This document shows, in pieces, positions 1-8,578 of a DNA stretch of 64,000 nt. Under the pieces are notes generated by a model. The model saw only the letters and a program-made list of their open reading frames with translations. It ran no database searches and was not told the DNA's origin. The position numbers and the translations under genes were made by a program. Every line of letters starts with the position of its first letter. Position 1 is the stretch's first letter. The DNA is from RGIG7213 sp045544195 (lineage in GTDB: Bacteria > Bacillota > Clostridia > Oscillospirales > CAG-272): contig JAZPYO010000055.1 in NCBI GenBank assembly GCA_045544195.1, forward strand, positions 1 to 64,000, in the 5' to 3' direction.

Positions 1-74
1 TCCTTTCGTGTTGCAATAGACTTGAGAATCTTATTGTACCACATTAGGAGATTTTTTGGTATAACCTTCGTTGC

Positions 75-93
75 CCACCCGCATAGCGGGTGG
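75..93. repeat. Inverted repeat in left-edge intergenic region
   Basis: CCACCCGC (75-82) and GCGGGTGG (86-93) form an 8-bp stem with a three-base loop. A second small hairpin, GCGC-TTC-GCGC, follows near 105-115. They lie downstream of the fsa terminator, in a stretch (1-140) where no coding frame is evident. They may be an extra terminator element or an interspersed palindromic repeat; nothing else supports either role. Confidence 0.5.
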
Positions 94-140
94 TTGTCTG
101 TTTCGCGCTTCGCGCTCAACTGCCTAAAGGCATTAAAACA

Positions 141-171
141 AAAGATAGGCAGAAATATTCTGCCGATCTTT
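141..171 (-). terminator. Intrinsic terminator of fsa / pdh operon
   Basis: On the minus strand an AAAGAT-GGCAGA stem closes around a short A/T loop and is followed by TTTTGTTTT. It lies 19 bases after the fsa stop codon, so it probably ends the four-gene dehydrogenase-fsa transcript. Confidence 0.75.
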
Positions 172-189
172 GCAATATTCAATTATTGA

Positions 190-840
190 TTACTGGGGAA
201 TCGTAGCCCAGTCCTTCATGAACTTTTCAAGGCCGCTCTTTGTGAGGGGGTGGTCAACCATCTGCATGATAACCTTGAAAGGAACTGTTGCAACGTCTGC
301 GCCTGCTTTAGCAAGCTCGATAACGTGTACGGGGTGACGGGTCGATGCAGCAACGATCTGTGTTGTGCTGTTCTGGATAGCGAACATATCAGCGATCTCT
401 GTAACGAGGTCAAGACCGTTCCAGCCTATATCGTCAACTCTGCCGAGGAAGGGAGCAACGTATGTTGCGCCTGCGTTGGAAGCGAGAAGCGCCTGACCTG
501 CGGAGAAGCAGAGAGTTACGCACGTTCTGTAGCCTTCCTTTGAAAGACGGGAAACAGCCTTAAGGCCTTCTGCGCACATAGGGATCTTGATGATCATATT
601 TTCTCTGATCTTCTTGATCTCCGCAGCTTCCTTGCACATACCGTCAGCATCGAGAGAAATAACCTCACCGAAGATAAGTGTGTCAGCGGAAACGATATTG
701 TCGATCTCCTTTATAGCGTCCTCAAACTTCTTGCCTTCCTTTGCGATGATGGAAGGGTTAGTTGTTACGCCTTCAACGATACCAAGCTCGTAAGCTGTCT
801 TGATCTCGTTGATATTGGCTGTATCAATAAAGATTTTCAT
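190..840 (-). CDS. fsa: Fructose-6-phosphate aldolase / transaldolase-like (TalC/MipB family)
   Basis: A 216-residue class I aldolase of the short TalC/MipB group. It either cleaves fructose 6-phosphate to dihydroxyacetone and glyceraldehyde 3-phosphate or acts as a transaldolase of the pentose phosphate pathway; sequence reading alone does not separate the two. Visible hallmarks are the start MKIFIDTANINEI, the GVTTNPSII strand (about 24-32), the Schiff-base lysine K85 in IIKIPM, and ASTRHPVHV near the end. Length is typical for the family (about 215). An AAGGAG site sits about eight bases before the ATG. It is the last gene of a minus-strand operon, 75 bases after the fused E1 gene and separated from it by a strong GC hairpin. 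The protein is expected to be cytosolic. Confidence 0.9.
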   Translation of the reverse strand: MKIFIDTANINEIKTAYELGIVEGVTTNPSIIAKEGKKFEDAIKEIDNIVSADTLIFGEVISLDADGMCKEAAEIKKIRENMIIKIPMCAEGLKAVSRLSKEGYRTCVTLCFSAGQALLASNAGATYVAPFLGRVDDIGWNGLDLVTEIADMFAIQNSTTQIVAASTRHPVHVIELAKAGADVATVPFKVIMQMVDHPLTKSGLEKFMKDWATIPQ

Positions 841-867
841 TGTTTTTCTCCTTAATTTATATTATTG

Positions 868-892
868 GGGGGCAGGGCTGCCCCCTTTTTTT
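868..892 (+). terminator. Perfect GC hairpin with U-tract on the plus strand, between E1 gene and fsa
   Basis: GGGGGCAG (68-75 of the 800s block, i.e. 868-875) pairs with CTGCCCCC (878-885) and is followed by seven T on the plus strand, so as drawn it is a plus-strand terminator. Both flanking genes run on the minus strand, where the hairpin is preceded by A residues and followed by an A/T-rich segment without a T-run. It could block antisense transcription, or act as an RNA-stability or partial attenuation element between E1 and fsa. Confidence 0.5.
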
Positions 893-915
893 ACGCCGTT
901 TTTATAAAAGATGTA

Positions 916-3384
916 TTAAACACCCTTCTTGCTCTTTCTGATAAGCTCTTCGCTTGTGAAGTTTTCACCTGCAACGTATCCGGGAATGGGAAGGAGCTTT
1001 TCATTGATAGCATCAATGAACCAAGAGGGCTGCGGGAAGAATTCCTTATCATACTCGAATGCGGGTGTGATCCAGTTCTTCGCGCCAACAACAACAGGGG
1101 GAGCATCGAGGTAATCGAATGCGAGCTGTGTGATGTTCTGAGCCATATCGTTAAGGATGTTACCTCTTGTGCAAGCATCGGAAGCAAGCAGGATCTTACC
1201 TGTCTTCTTAACGGATTCAACAACGGGCTCATAGTTGAAGGGAACAACGGAACGAGCGTCGATAACCTCAGCTGTGATGCCGTACTTTTCTTCAAGTATC
1301 TTAGCAGCATCGAGAACTCTGTAAAGAGTTGCGCCGATCGTAAGGATAGTAAGGTCTTTACCTTCACGTCTTACAGCGGGCTCGCCGAAGGGAACCTCAT
1401 ATGTGCCCGTGGGAACGCCTTCCTTAACAAATCTTTCGCCCATATCGTAAATTCTCTGGCTCTCGAAGAATACAACGGGGTCTGTGCCGTTGAGGGCAGT
1501 TGTCATAAGACCCTTAGCATCGTAAGGAGTTACAGGGAATACTACCTTCAAGCCGGGGATGTGAGCGCAAAGCGCTGTCCAGTCCTGGCTGTGCTGCGCG
1601 CCGTACTTAGAACCAACGGAAACACGGAGAACAACAGGCATCTTCAAGCCGCCTGCGGACATTGACTGCCACTTAGCCATCTGGTTGAATATTTCGTCGC
1701 CTGCGCAACCGATAAAGTCACAGTACATAAGCTCAACGATAACTCTACCGCCTGCCATACCGTAGCCGCAAGCCGTACCGCAGATAGCGGACTCGGAAAT
1801 AGGCGAGTTGAACAGTCTGTGATAAGGAAGAGCCTCTGTAAGACCTCTGTATACTGCGAATGCGCCGTTCCAGAAACGAACATCTTCACCGTATGCGATG
1901 AGCGTGGGATCCTCATAGAACTTAGCGATGATAGCTTCGAAGATACCGTCACGGATGTTGTACATCTTCATCTTGGAAACTTCCTTGCCCTTTTCATCGT
2001 AAGCATAACGGATCTTTGTAGCGAGCTTCTTTACATTTTCGTTCTCTTCCATAGGCTGAGAAACTTCTACGGGGCGATCCTCCATCTTTGCAACCTTTTC
2101 GTTGGAGAACATAAGGTTTTCAAGGAATTCGGGGTTCTTGTCGTAGTCTGTGTAAGGAGCTATTTCAAGATCGGATGCGAGCATGAACATTCTGTGGTTT
2201 CTGTCGATAACAGCAGCCTTTACAGCTTCAAGCTCTTCAGCTGTTGCTACGCCGGCATCAATGATCTGCTGCGGGAATATCTTAAGGGGATCGAGCTTCT
2301 GCCATTCAGCTTCCTCCTCGGGAGTTCTGTATGACATAACGTCGGATGTGGAGTGACCGCCGAGACGGTAGGTAACGAGATCGAGAAGAACAGGACCCTT
2401 GCCTTCCTTGATAAGAGCCATCTTACGCTTGTAAGCGTCGATAACCGCAAGAGGATTCCAGCCGTTTACTCTTTCAGCGTTCATCTGGTTCTGCGCGATG
2501 CAGCCGAGTCTTACAAGATCGCCGTAAGCCATCGTTTCGCCTCTTGTCTGACCGCCCATACCGTAGTGGTTGTTGTTGAAGTTGAAGATGATCGGCAGAC
2601 CGCCCTTGTAGCCGTCCTCCCAAAGCTCATTGAACTGGTCCATAGCGGCAAAGTTCATAGCCTCGAATACAGGACCGCGTCCTGCTGCGCCGTCGCCTGC
2701 GTTGGCAACTACGATACCGTCCTTCTTATTGCACTTTTTGAACAGAGCAACACCTGTTGCGATAGGACCTGCGCCGCCAACGATAGCGTTGTTGGGGAAT
2801 ATACCGAAGGGCAGGAAGAATGCGTGCATTGAGCCGCCAAGACCGCGGGAGAAGCCCATATCCTTAGCGAAAAGCTCGCACATAAGACCGTACATAAAGT
2901 AATCCTTTGCAAGATCCTTTACGTTGGTAGCTGTTGAATACTTCTTAACAACTGCGTACTGCGCGCCGCCGTTGTATGTTTCCATTATCTTTGTAAGCTC
3001 CTCATCGGAAAGCTTCTTGATAGCGGACATCGCCTTAGCGATAACCTCGTGGTGAGAACGGTGTGTACCGAAAATGAAGTCGTTAACACCGAGGTTGTAA
3101 GCCTGACCTACTGCAGTTGCTTCTTCACCCAGACCCAAGTGTGAAGGACCGGGATATGTGAATTCCTTGCCGTTATAGATACCCTTTTTCTTGATATCCA
3201 TAAGCATTTCTTCAAATTCTCTGATAGCAACCATATCGGCATACATACCGATAAAGTCTTCCTTTGAGTAGTTGTCCTTTTCGTCGGCAACCGTCTTGTC
3301 GTATTCGCATACGGGAATGTCATCAAATGTGACTGTGCGCTTTTTAAAGCTCTCTTTAGGGTCTACAAACATTGACTTAGGCAT
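916..3384 (-). CDS. Fused E1 alpha-beta subunit of a 2-oxoacid (pyruvate-type) dehydrogenase
   Basis: An 822-residue protein joining both E1 subunits, which are usually separate genes of about 330-400 residues each. The N-terminal half carries the alpha-type thiamine diphosphate site: HRSHHE (about 108-113), GDGAAGRGPVFEAMNFA and the downstream NNNHYGMGG segment. The C-terminal half (from about 470) is beta-type, with AYGEDVRFW, FNSPISESAICGTACGYG, GSKYGAQHSQDW and DARSVVPFNYEPV. The enzyme decarboxylates a 2-oxoacid and transfers the acyl group to the lipoyl arm of the adjacent E2. The substrate (pyruvate, branched 2-oxoacids or acetoin) cannot be fixed from sequence; clustering with E2, E3 and fsa suits central carbon metabolism. 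AGGAGA precedes the ATG. It lies 53 bases after lpd and is third in the operon. Confidence 0.88.
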   Translation of the reverse strand: MPKSMFVDPKESFKKRTVTFDDIPVCEYDKTVADEKDNYSKEDFIGMYADMVAIREFEEMLMDIKKKGIYNGKEFTYPGPSHLGLGEEATAVGQAYNLGVNDFIFGTHRSHHEVIAKAMSAIKKLSDEELTKIMETYNGGAQYAVVKKYSTATNVKDLAKDYFMYGLMCELFAKDMGFSRGLGGSMHAFFLPFGIFPNNAIVGGAGPIATGVALFKKCNKKDGIVVANAGDGAAGRGPVFEAMNFAAMDQFNELWEDGYKGGLPIIFNFNNNHYGMGGQTRGETMAYGDLVRLGCIAQNQMNAERVNGWNPLAVIDAYKRKMALIKEGKGPVLLDLVTYRLGGHSTSDVMSYRTPEEEAEWQKLDPLKIFPQQIIDAGVATAEELEAVKAAVIDRNHRMFMLASDLEIAPYTDYDKNPEFLENLMFSNEKVAKMEDRPVEVSQPMEENENVKKLATKIRYAYDEKGKEVSKMKMYNIRDGIFEAIIAKFYEDPTLIAYGEDVRFWNGAFAVYRGLTEALPYHRLFNSPISESAICGTACGYGMAGGRVIVELMYCDFIGCAGDEIFNQMAKWQSMSAGGLKMPVVLRVSVGSKYGAQHSQDWTALCAHIPGLKVVFPVTPYDAKGLMTTALNGTDPVVFFESQRIYDMGERFVKEGVPTGTYEVPFGEPAVRREGKDLTILTIGATLYRVLDAAKILEEKYGITAEVIDARSVVPFNYEPVVESVKKTGKILLASDACTRGNILNDMAQNITQLAFDYLDAPPVVVGAKNWITPAFEYDKEFFPQPSWFIDAINEKLLPIPGYVAGENFTSEELIRKSKKGV

Positions 3385-3437
3385 AGTTTTATCTCCTATT
3401 TTAAATTAATTTATTTTACTTTATTTTGTAAGCGGAA

Positions 3438-4811
3438 TTATTTTACCTCGAACAGAGCCTCTCTTATTACCTCACACACTGTGGGATGAGGGAATACGAT
3501 CTCCTTGAGGTTGTCTACCGTCATTTCCGTTTCAACCATCATAGCTGCGCCGTAGATTATTTCCGATGCATAGTTAGCTATCATGTGAACGCCGAGAATG
3601 CGGTTGTATTTCTTGTCAACGATAACCTTTACGATACCGTCGCCGCCTTCGTTTTCAGCAACGTATCTGCCGCTGAAGTTCATCGTGAGCTTAACTACCT
3701 CTACGTCGTAGCCCTTAGCCTTTGCAGAAGCCTCTGTTTCGCCTACTGCGCCAACCTCGGGATTTGTGTAGATAACGGAGGGGATAGCGTTGTATCTCAT
3801 TCTGTCCTTCTTACCGAGAATGTTGTTGATGGCAACCTCACCCTCGCGGTAAGCTGTATGAGCAAGCATAGAAACACCGTTTATGTCGCCTGCGGCATAA
3901 AGACCTGCAATGCTCGTCTTCATATATTCGTCAGTCTTGACAGCGCCGCGTTCCATATATACATTGAGGTTTTCAAGACCGTAGCCTGTCGTTACTGCGC
4001 GACGGCCGATGGAGCAAAGCACCTTGTCAGCCTTGACTGTAACGGGCTTACCGTTTTCATCCTCATAGCTTACGCCGTCAGCGGTTACGGCTGTAACCTT
4101 GCACTTCAGGCAGAAGTTGATGCCCTTCTTCTTATAGTTGTTGAGAAGTATCTTTGCAATATCGGCATCGGTAGGACCGCCGATATGATCGAGCATTTCA
4201 ATAACCGTTACGTTTGAGCCTACGGAATTGTAGTAGGAAGCCATTTCAAGACCGATAACGCCGCCGCCGATAACAACGAGCTGCGCGGGTATCTCCTCAA
4301 GGTCAAGAACCTCACGGTTAGTCATAACGAAGCCGCTTTCAACGCCTTCTCTCAAGCCGGGTATCGGGGGGATAACGGGCATAGAGCCTGTTGCGAGAAG
4401 CATCTGCTTACCGCAGTAGATCTTGTCGCCTGCGGCAACCTTGAAGCCCTCAGCATCCTTACCCTGTATCATAGCCTCAGCGTATACCACTGTAACGCCT
4501 GCGCCCTTTTCCTGCATACCGATGCCGCCGACAAGAGTCTTTACGACCTTGTTCTTGCGCGCGATAACTTTCTTCTGGTCAATGGACGAGCCTGTTACGG
4601 TAACGCCGTAAGCATCTGCGTGCTTTGTATAGTCGTACACCTTAGCGGAGTACAGAAGAGCCTTTGAAGGAACGCAGCCTTCGTTAAGGCAAACGCCGCC
4701 GAGAGCGCGCTTTTCGATAAGAACAGTCTTAAGACCTGCGTGACCTGCCTTCAATGCGGCATTGTAGCCGGCAGGACCGCCGCCTACGATTATAAGATCA
4801 AACATTTCCAT
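3438..4811 (-). CDS. lpdA: Dihydrolipoyl dehydrogenase (E3)
   Basis: FAD-dependent disulfide oxidoreductase that reoxidises the lipoyl group of the adjacent E2 and passes electrons to NAD+. It shows the FAD-binding GGGPAGYNAA motif at the N terminus, the redox-active pair in GGVCLNEGCVPSK (about 40-52), a second Rossmann motif IGGGVIGLEMASYY, the FAD segment GLYAAGDINGVSMLAHTA, and the dimer-interface catalytic HPTVCEV near the C terminus. The frame is also open from a GTG at 4820, but that codon lies inside the AGAGGTG ribosome binding site; the ATG at 4811 sits eight bases downstream and gives the normal N terminus. The site overlaps the pdhC stop codon, so the two are probably translationally coupled. 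Confidence 0.93.
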   Translation of the reverse strand: MEMFDLIIVGGGPAGYNAALKAGHAGLKTVLIEKRALGGVCLNEGCVPSKALLYSAKVYDYTKHADAYGVTVTGSSIDQKKVIARKNKVVKTLVGGIGMQEKGAGVTVVYAEAMIQGKDAEGFKVAAGDKIYCGKQMLLATGSMPVIPPIPGLREGVESGFVMTNREVLDLEEIPAQLVVIGGGVIGLEMASYYNSVGSNVTVIEMLDHIGGPTDADIAKILLNNYKKKGINFCLKCKVTAVTADGVSYEDENGKPVTVKADKVLCSIGRRAVTTGYGLENLNVYMERGAVKTDEYMKTSIAGLYAAGDINGVSMLAHTAYREGEVAINNILGKKDRMRYNAIPSVIYTNPEVGAVGETEASAKAKGYDVEVVKLTMNFSGRYVAENEGGDGIVKVIVDKKYNRILGVHMIANYASEIIYGAAMMVETEMTVDNLKEIVFPHPTVCEVIREALFEVK

Positions 4812-4823
4812 ATCAGTCACCTC

Positions 4824-6164
4824 TTATTTGGAAAGAAGGATGGAGAAGTTTTCAAGCGATGTGCAAAGATCCTTAAGGAACTTGGATGCAGGAGCGCCGT
4901 CAACTGCTCTGTGATCGTAGGTAAGGGACAAAGCCATAGCGTTGTAAGCCTTCAGCTCGCCGTTTACTTCCTTTACTCTCGTCATTATCGTATTTACGCC
5001 GAGAATGCCTGTCTGAGGGGGATTGATAACGGGTGTGAAGCTCTCAATACCGAACGAACCGAGGTTGGATATCGTAAAGGATGCGCCCTTGAGCTTATCG
5101 GGAGCGATAGAGCCGGACTGAGCAGCCTTTGCAAGCTCCTTTGCTTCCTTGGAGATCTCTGCAAGGGATTTCTTATCAGCGTTCATGATCGTGGGAACCA
5201 TAAGTCCTCTTTCGGTGTCAACTGCGATACCGATGTGAACGCCGTTGAATTTACGGAGTATATCGCCTTCAAGCAGATGAGCGTTCAGAAGTGAATGCTC
5301 GGGCTTTGCAAGAACTCTCGATACTGCGTAAATGATGATGTCGTTGAGTGTGATGTTGGGAAGACCGAGAGCCTCCGCACCTGCCTTGAGCTTCTTGCGG
5401 AACGCCATGATCTCGCCTGCATCGAAGGAAGATGTGTTTGTAAGCTGAGCCGTTGTAGCCAAAGAATTCATCATATTCTTTGCAATAGCGCGGCGGATGC
5501 CTGACATCTTTTCGTCTGTGTAAGCGGGTGCTGCTTCAACTGCTGCTGCGGGTGCTTCCGCTGCGGGAGCTGCGCCTATATCGTTTACGGAGAACTTGCC
5601 GCCGATACCCGTTCCTGCCGCGCCGTCAAATGCGCCTGCAGCGGCATATGTGGGTGTAGGACCGTTTGCGATCATCGCGCGAACGTCAGCTTCGGTAATT
5701 CTGCCCTCTGCGCCCGTAGGTGTTGCGTATCTGTAATCAACGCCTGATTTCTTTGCAAACGCTTTTGCTCTGGGTGAAGCCTTAACGAAGCCTTCGGGAG
5801 CCTGAGCGACAGCGGCGGGTGCTGCTGCGACTGCTGCTGCGGGTGCTGCTGCTGCCGCGGGTGCTGCCTCGGCTGCTGCGGGAGCTTCCTCAGCGCCTGC
5901 CGGAGCAAATTCTGCGGTGGACTCGCCGGGGTTGCCGATAACCGCTATGTTTGTCATAACGGGGATCTCATCGCCCTCCTCAAAGAATACCTCGATAAGA
6001 GTACCTGTTGCGGTAGCCTTCTCGTCTGTTGTGGTCTTGTCCGTTTCGTAGGTGAAAAGAACGTCGCCTTCGTTTACGGTGTCGCCCCTTTTCTTGTGCC
6101 ATTCGGTCAAAATGCAGCTTTCAACCGAAATACCCACGTTGGGCATTTGTACGGGTGTTGCCAT
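4824..6164 (-). CDS. pdhC: Dihydrolipoamide acyltransferase (E2) of the 2-oxoacid dehydrogenase complex
   Basis: A 446-residue E2 core subunit that carries the acyl group from E1 on its lipoyl arm and transfers it to CoA. The order is one lipoyl domain (about 1-78, with the modified lysine in YETDKTTTDE), an Ala/Pro-rich flexible linker (about 88-120), a peripheral subunit-binding domain (about 128-165, ASPRAKAFAKKSG to GRITEADVRAMI), a second Ala/Pro linker, then the acyltransferase core ending in LTYDHRAVDGAPASKFL with the catalytic His and Asp. It is the first gene of the operon, behind a near-consensus promoter and a clear AGGAGGAAC site. The acyl specificity is unknown. Confidence 0.93.
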   Translation of the reverse strand: MATPVQMPNVGISVESCILTEWHKKRGDTVNEGDVLFTYETDKTTTDEKATATGTLIEVFFEEGDEIPVMTNIAVIGNPGESTAEFAPAGAEEAPAAAEAAPAAAAAPAAAVAAAPAAVAQAPEGFVKASPRAKAFAKKSGVDYRYATPTGAEGRITEADVRAMIANGPTPTYAAAGAFDGAAGTGIGGKFSVNDIGAAPAAEAPAAAVEAAPAYTDEKMSGIRRAIAKNMMNSLATTAQLTNTSSFDAGEIMAFRKKLKAGAEALGLPNITLNDIIIYAVSRVLAKPEHSLLNAHLLEGDILRKFNGVHIGIAVDTERGLMVPTIMNADKKSLAEISKEAKELAKAAQSGSIAPDKLKGASFTISNLGSFGIESFTPVINPPQTGILGVNTIMTRVKEVNGELKAYNAMALSLTYDHRAVDGAPASKFLKDLCTSLENFSILLSK

Positions 6165-6227
6165 AACTGTTCCTCCTGTTTATCAGAACACAATTTAAAT
6201 GTGTCGAAATTTTTTCATTCATTTATT

Positions 6228-6256
6228 ATAATAATGCATTTCGAAACGTTTGTCAA
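6228..6256 (-). promoter_or_regulatory. Sigma-A-type promoter of the pdhC-lpdA-E1-fsa operon
   Basis: On the minus strand TTGACA (6256-6251), a 17-base spacer and TATTAT (6233-6228) give a strong housekeeping promoter about 65 bases before the pdhC start codon. A 9-bp inverted pair, TCATTCATT (6215-6223) and AATGAATGA (6279-6287), brackets it, and an imperfect ACAC...GTGT palindrome lies at about 6188-6204 in the leader. Either could be an operator; no regulator is identified. Confidence 0.75.
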
Positions 6257-6351
6257 GACCGTTATGTAAAGTTTTATTAATGAATGAGTGAAACAAATTG
6301 TGAAATTGTTGAAAAACAGTGTTCATTTTAACATTTTTATAACACCGCAAC

Positions 6352-6378
6352 AAAAAAAGACGGTCCGTATGCCCCGTC
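6352..6378 (-). terminator. Intrinsic terminator downstream of queA
   Basis: Minus-strand hairpin GACGG...CCGTC followed directly by seven T. A second, longer hairpin lies between it and queA (6385-6413), so queA has tandem terminators before the pdh operon promoter. Confidence 0.7.
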
Positions 6379-6384
6379 ATTTCC

Positions 6385-6413
6385 AAAAGGCGTGAGCGAA
6401 GCCCACGCCTTTT
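6385..6413. terminator. Bidirectional hairpin next to the queA stop
   Basis: AAAAGGCGTG (6385-6394) pairs with CACGCCTTTT (6404-6413). The A/T ends make it terminator-like on both strands. It lies 17 bases beyond the queA stop codon. Short direct copies of TATTACC lie between it and queA. Confidence 0.65.
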
Positions 6414-6430
6414 ACCTATTACCTATTACC

Positions 6431-7501
6431 TCATAAAATAAACATCGCATCGCCGAACGAGAAAAATCTGTATCTTTCCTGCACCGCCACGCTGTATGCG
6501 TTCAGCATTATCTGCCGCGAGGAAAACGCCGAAACGAGCATAAGAAGCGTGCTTTCGGGCAAATGGAAATTCGTTATAAGCCCATCTACCGCCTTGAATT
6601 TATACCCCGGATAAATGAATATATCAGTATCGGAGCACATTGCGTGAAGAACTCCGTTTTCGTCAGAGGCGCTTTCAAGCACACGGGTCGATGTCGTTCC
6701 GACGGATATTATCCTGCCGCCGTTTTTCCTTGCTTCATTGATAATATCCGCGCTTTCCTGCGATATTTCAAAATATTCAGAATGCATTTTATGATCCTTT
6801 ACGTTGTCCACCTTTACAGGACGGAATGTGCCGAGCCCGACGTGAAGCATAACAGGCGCGATCTTAACGCCCTTTTTCCGTATCGAATCAAGAAGCTCGG
6901 GCGTAAAATGAAGCCCTGCCGTCGGCGCGGCGGCTGAGCCGTTTTTATTTGCATACACAGTCTGGTATCTGCTTTTGTCCTCGAGCTTTTTCGTTATATA
7001 AGGCGGCGTCGGCATTGAGCCGACCTCATCAAGAACGGCAAATATACTGTCGTATTTTTCCTTATCATATGTAAAGCGTATAAGCCTGTTTCCGTCGTCC
7101 TTCACCTGCTCTATCTTACCGAAAAGCGATCCCGAATATTCAATTTCCGCGCCCTGCTTGAGTCTTTTGCCGGGGTGTACTATGCACTCCCACAGATCCT
7201 GCTCCTTCGCCCTTAACAAAAGCGTTTCCACCCTTGCGGGCTCATCGGGACTCGATAATGTACGCTTTTTATATCCCATAACTCTTGCGGGAATTACCCT
7301 TGAATCGTTTATAACAAGAACATCGCCTGCGTTAAGGCTGTCTATAACGTCCTTGAAAACGCCGTGCGATATCTGCCCTGTTTTTCTGTCCACTCTCATA
7401 AGACGTGACATATCCCTTTTCTCCGCGGGAGATTGGGCGATCAGCTCCGGCGGAAGCTCGTAATAAAAATCTCTTGTAGATAAGCCTGTATCAATACCCA
7501 T
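6431..7501 (-). CDS. queA: S-adenosylmethionine:tRNA ribosyltransferase-isomerase
   Basis: Builds epoxyqueuosine at tRNA position 34 by transferring and rearranging the ribosyl part of S-adenosylmethionine onto preQ1. Recognised by FYYELPPELIAQ near the start, DVLVINDSRVIPARV, AAPTAGLHFTPELL, and the diagnostic ITNFHLPESTLLMLVSAF near the C terminus. The frame is open from an ATG at 7528, but that codon has no ribosome binding site; the ATG at 7501 follows GAGGA by about nine bases and gives a 356-residue protein close to the family norm of about 345. No other queuosine gene lies in the window. It appears monocistronic, divergent from dapA. Confidence 0.93.
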   Translation of the reverse strand: MGIDTGLSTRDFYYELPPELIAQSPAEKRDMSRLMRVDRKTGQISHGVFKDVIDSLNAGDVLVINDSRVIPARVMGYKKRTLSSPDEPARVETLLLRAKEQDLWECIVHPGKRLKQGAEIEYSGSLFGKIEQVKDDGNRLIRFTYDKEKYDSIFAVLDEVGSMPTPPYITKKLEDKSRYQTVYANKNGSAAAPTAGLHFTPELLDSIRKKGVKIAPVMLHVGLGTFRPVKVDNVKDHKMHSEYFEISQESADIINEARKNGGRIISVGTTSTRVLESASDENGVLHAMCSDTDIFIYPGYKFKAVDGLITNFHLPESTLLMLVSAFSSRQIMLNAYSVAVQERYRFFSFGDAMFIL

Positions 7502-7583
7502 AATAAAAATCCTCAATTCAGTTGACATTTTGCCGAATATATGATAAACTCAAACAGTCAACAAACGTACCGCGTGCATAAAA

Positions 7584-7612
7584 TATACATTGAAGTCACC
7601 TTACATTATAAT
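7584..7612 (+). promoter_or_regulatory. Probable promoter of dapA
   Basis: TATACA (7584-7589), 17 bases, then a perfect TATAAT (7607-7612), about 45 bases before the dapA start. The -35 box matches consensus at four of six bases. ACATTA...TAATGT arms (7603-7608, 7616-7621) overlap the -10 box and could be an operator. Confidence 0.45.
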
Positions 7613-7657
7613 ATCGTAATGTGAAGATTTCAACACTTATTTATTACGGGGTACAAA

Positions 7658-8554
7658 ATGGACAATTCAGATAAAAAACGGTTTCCCGAGGGCATCATCA
7701 CCGCCGTGATAACCCCTTTTTCAGACGGGCAGACCGATATTTCCGCATTCAAGGCATCAATACTGCGTCAGATAGACGCAGGCATCGGCGGTATCGTTGT
7801 ACTCGGCACTACGGGCGAAGCTCCGACGGTATCGAAAACGGAGCGCGAAAGGCTGATAGATGCCGCGCTCGAATGCGCAGACGGCAAGACATTCATAATC
7901 GCAGGCTGCGGCGCATCAGATACAAAGGCCGCCCTGAAAAGCGCGAAAGAGGCGCAAAAGCAGGGTGTAAACGGTATTCTTACCGTAACGCCGTACTACA
8001 ATAAACCGTCGCAGAAGGGGCTTATATACCATTATCTGTCCGTTGCAGAGGGGCTCGACATTCCCGTTATGATGTATAACGTACCGTCAAGAACGGGCGT
8101 CAGCATAAGCGCGGAAACGTCAGAGGTGCTGTTTGCGCACGAAAACATAACCGCATTGAAGGAGGCCTGCGCGGATATAAGCGAGATCTACGACAAGCTC
8201 ACACAGCTTTCCGCATACGATATATACTGCGGAAACGACAGTCTTTTACCTGCATTTCTCGCGCTCGGCGCGCGCGGCTGCGTCAGCGTTGTGTCAAACG
8301 CTCTGCCGAGGGCGTTCGGGCAGATATACAAGGACTGCGCAAGCGGAGAATGCAAAAGATCGTCCGAAGCATTCAAAAAAATTTATCCGCTTCTTAAGGC
8401 GCTTTGCCTTGATACCAATCCCGCAGGAATAAAGTCGCTTATGGCAAATCTCGGCTATTGCAGGGACGAATTGCGCCTGCCGCTTACAAGAACACGCTCG
8501 GATACCGCCTGCGCGATATTCGATGCATATATACAAACAGATATGAACGGCTGA
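7658..8554 (+). CDS. dapA: 4-hydroxy-tetrahydrodipicolinate synthase
   Basis: Condenses pyruvate with aspartate semialdehyde, the first committed step to lysine and diaminopimelate and hence peptidoglycan; dipicolinate for spores leaves the same pathway. The 298-residue TIM barrel shows the GTTGEAPT loop (about 50-57), YYNKPSQKGL, the catalytic tyrosine Y140 in YNVPSRTGV, and Schiff-base lysine K168 in ITALKEA. The ribosome binding site is weak (ACGGGGT). It is followed 24 bases later by a HAD hydrolase in the same direction. No other lysine gene is nearby. A related N-acetylneuraminate lyase is possible for this fold, but the motifs favour DapA. Confidence 0.88.
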   Translation: MDNSDKKRFPEGIITAVITPFSDGQTDISAFKASILRQIDAGIGGIVVLGTTGEAPTVSKTERERLIDAALECADGKTFIIAGCGASDTKAALKSAKEAQKQGVNGILTVTPYYNKPSQKGLIYHYLSVAEGLDIPVMMYNVPSRTGVSISAETSEVLFAHENITALKEACADISEIYDKLTQLSAYDIYCGNDSLLPAFLALGARGCVSVVSNALPRAFGQIYKDCASGECKRSSEAFKKIYPLLKALCLDTNPAGIKSLMANLGYCRDELRLPLTRTRSDTACAIFDAYIQTDMNG

Positions 8555-8578
8555 AAAGCATAAAGAAAGGATGTTAAA

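Noticed and set aside
865..1665. A 266-residue plus-strand frame across the E1 gene
   Set aside because: It mirrors the strongly biased codons of the sense gene, has no ribosome binding site and its product has no recognisable features; several similar long antisense frames over 1.8-5.3 kb were rejected for the same reason.
6291..6305. AAACAAATTGTGAAA near the pdh promoter as a Rex half-site
   Set aside because: Only one half is present and it lies upstream of the -35 box; not enough to claim an operator.
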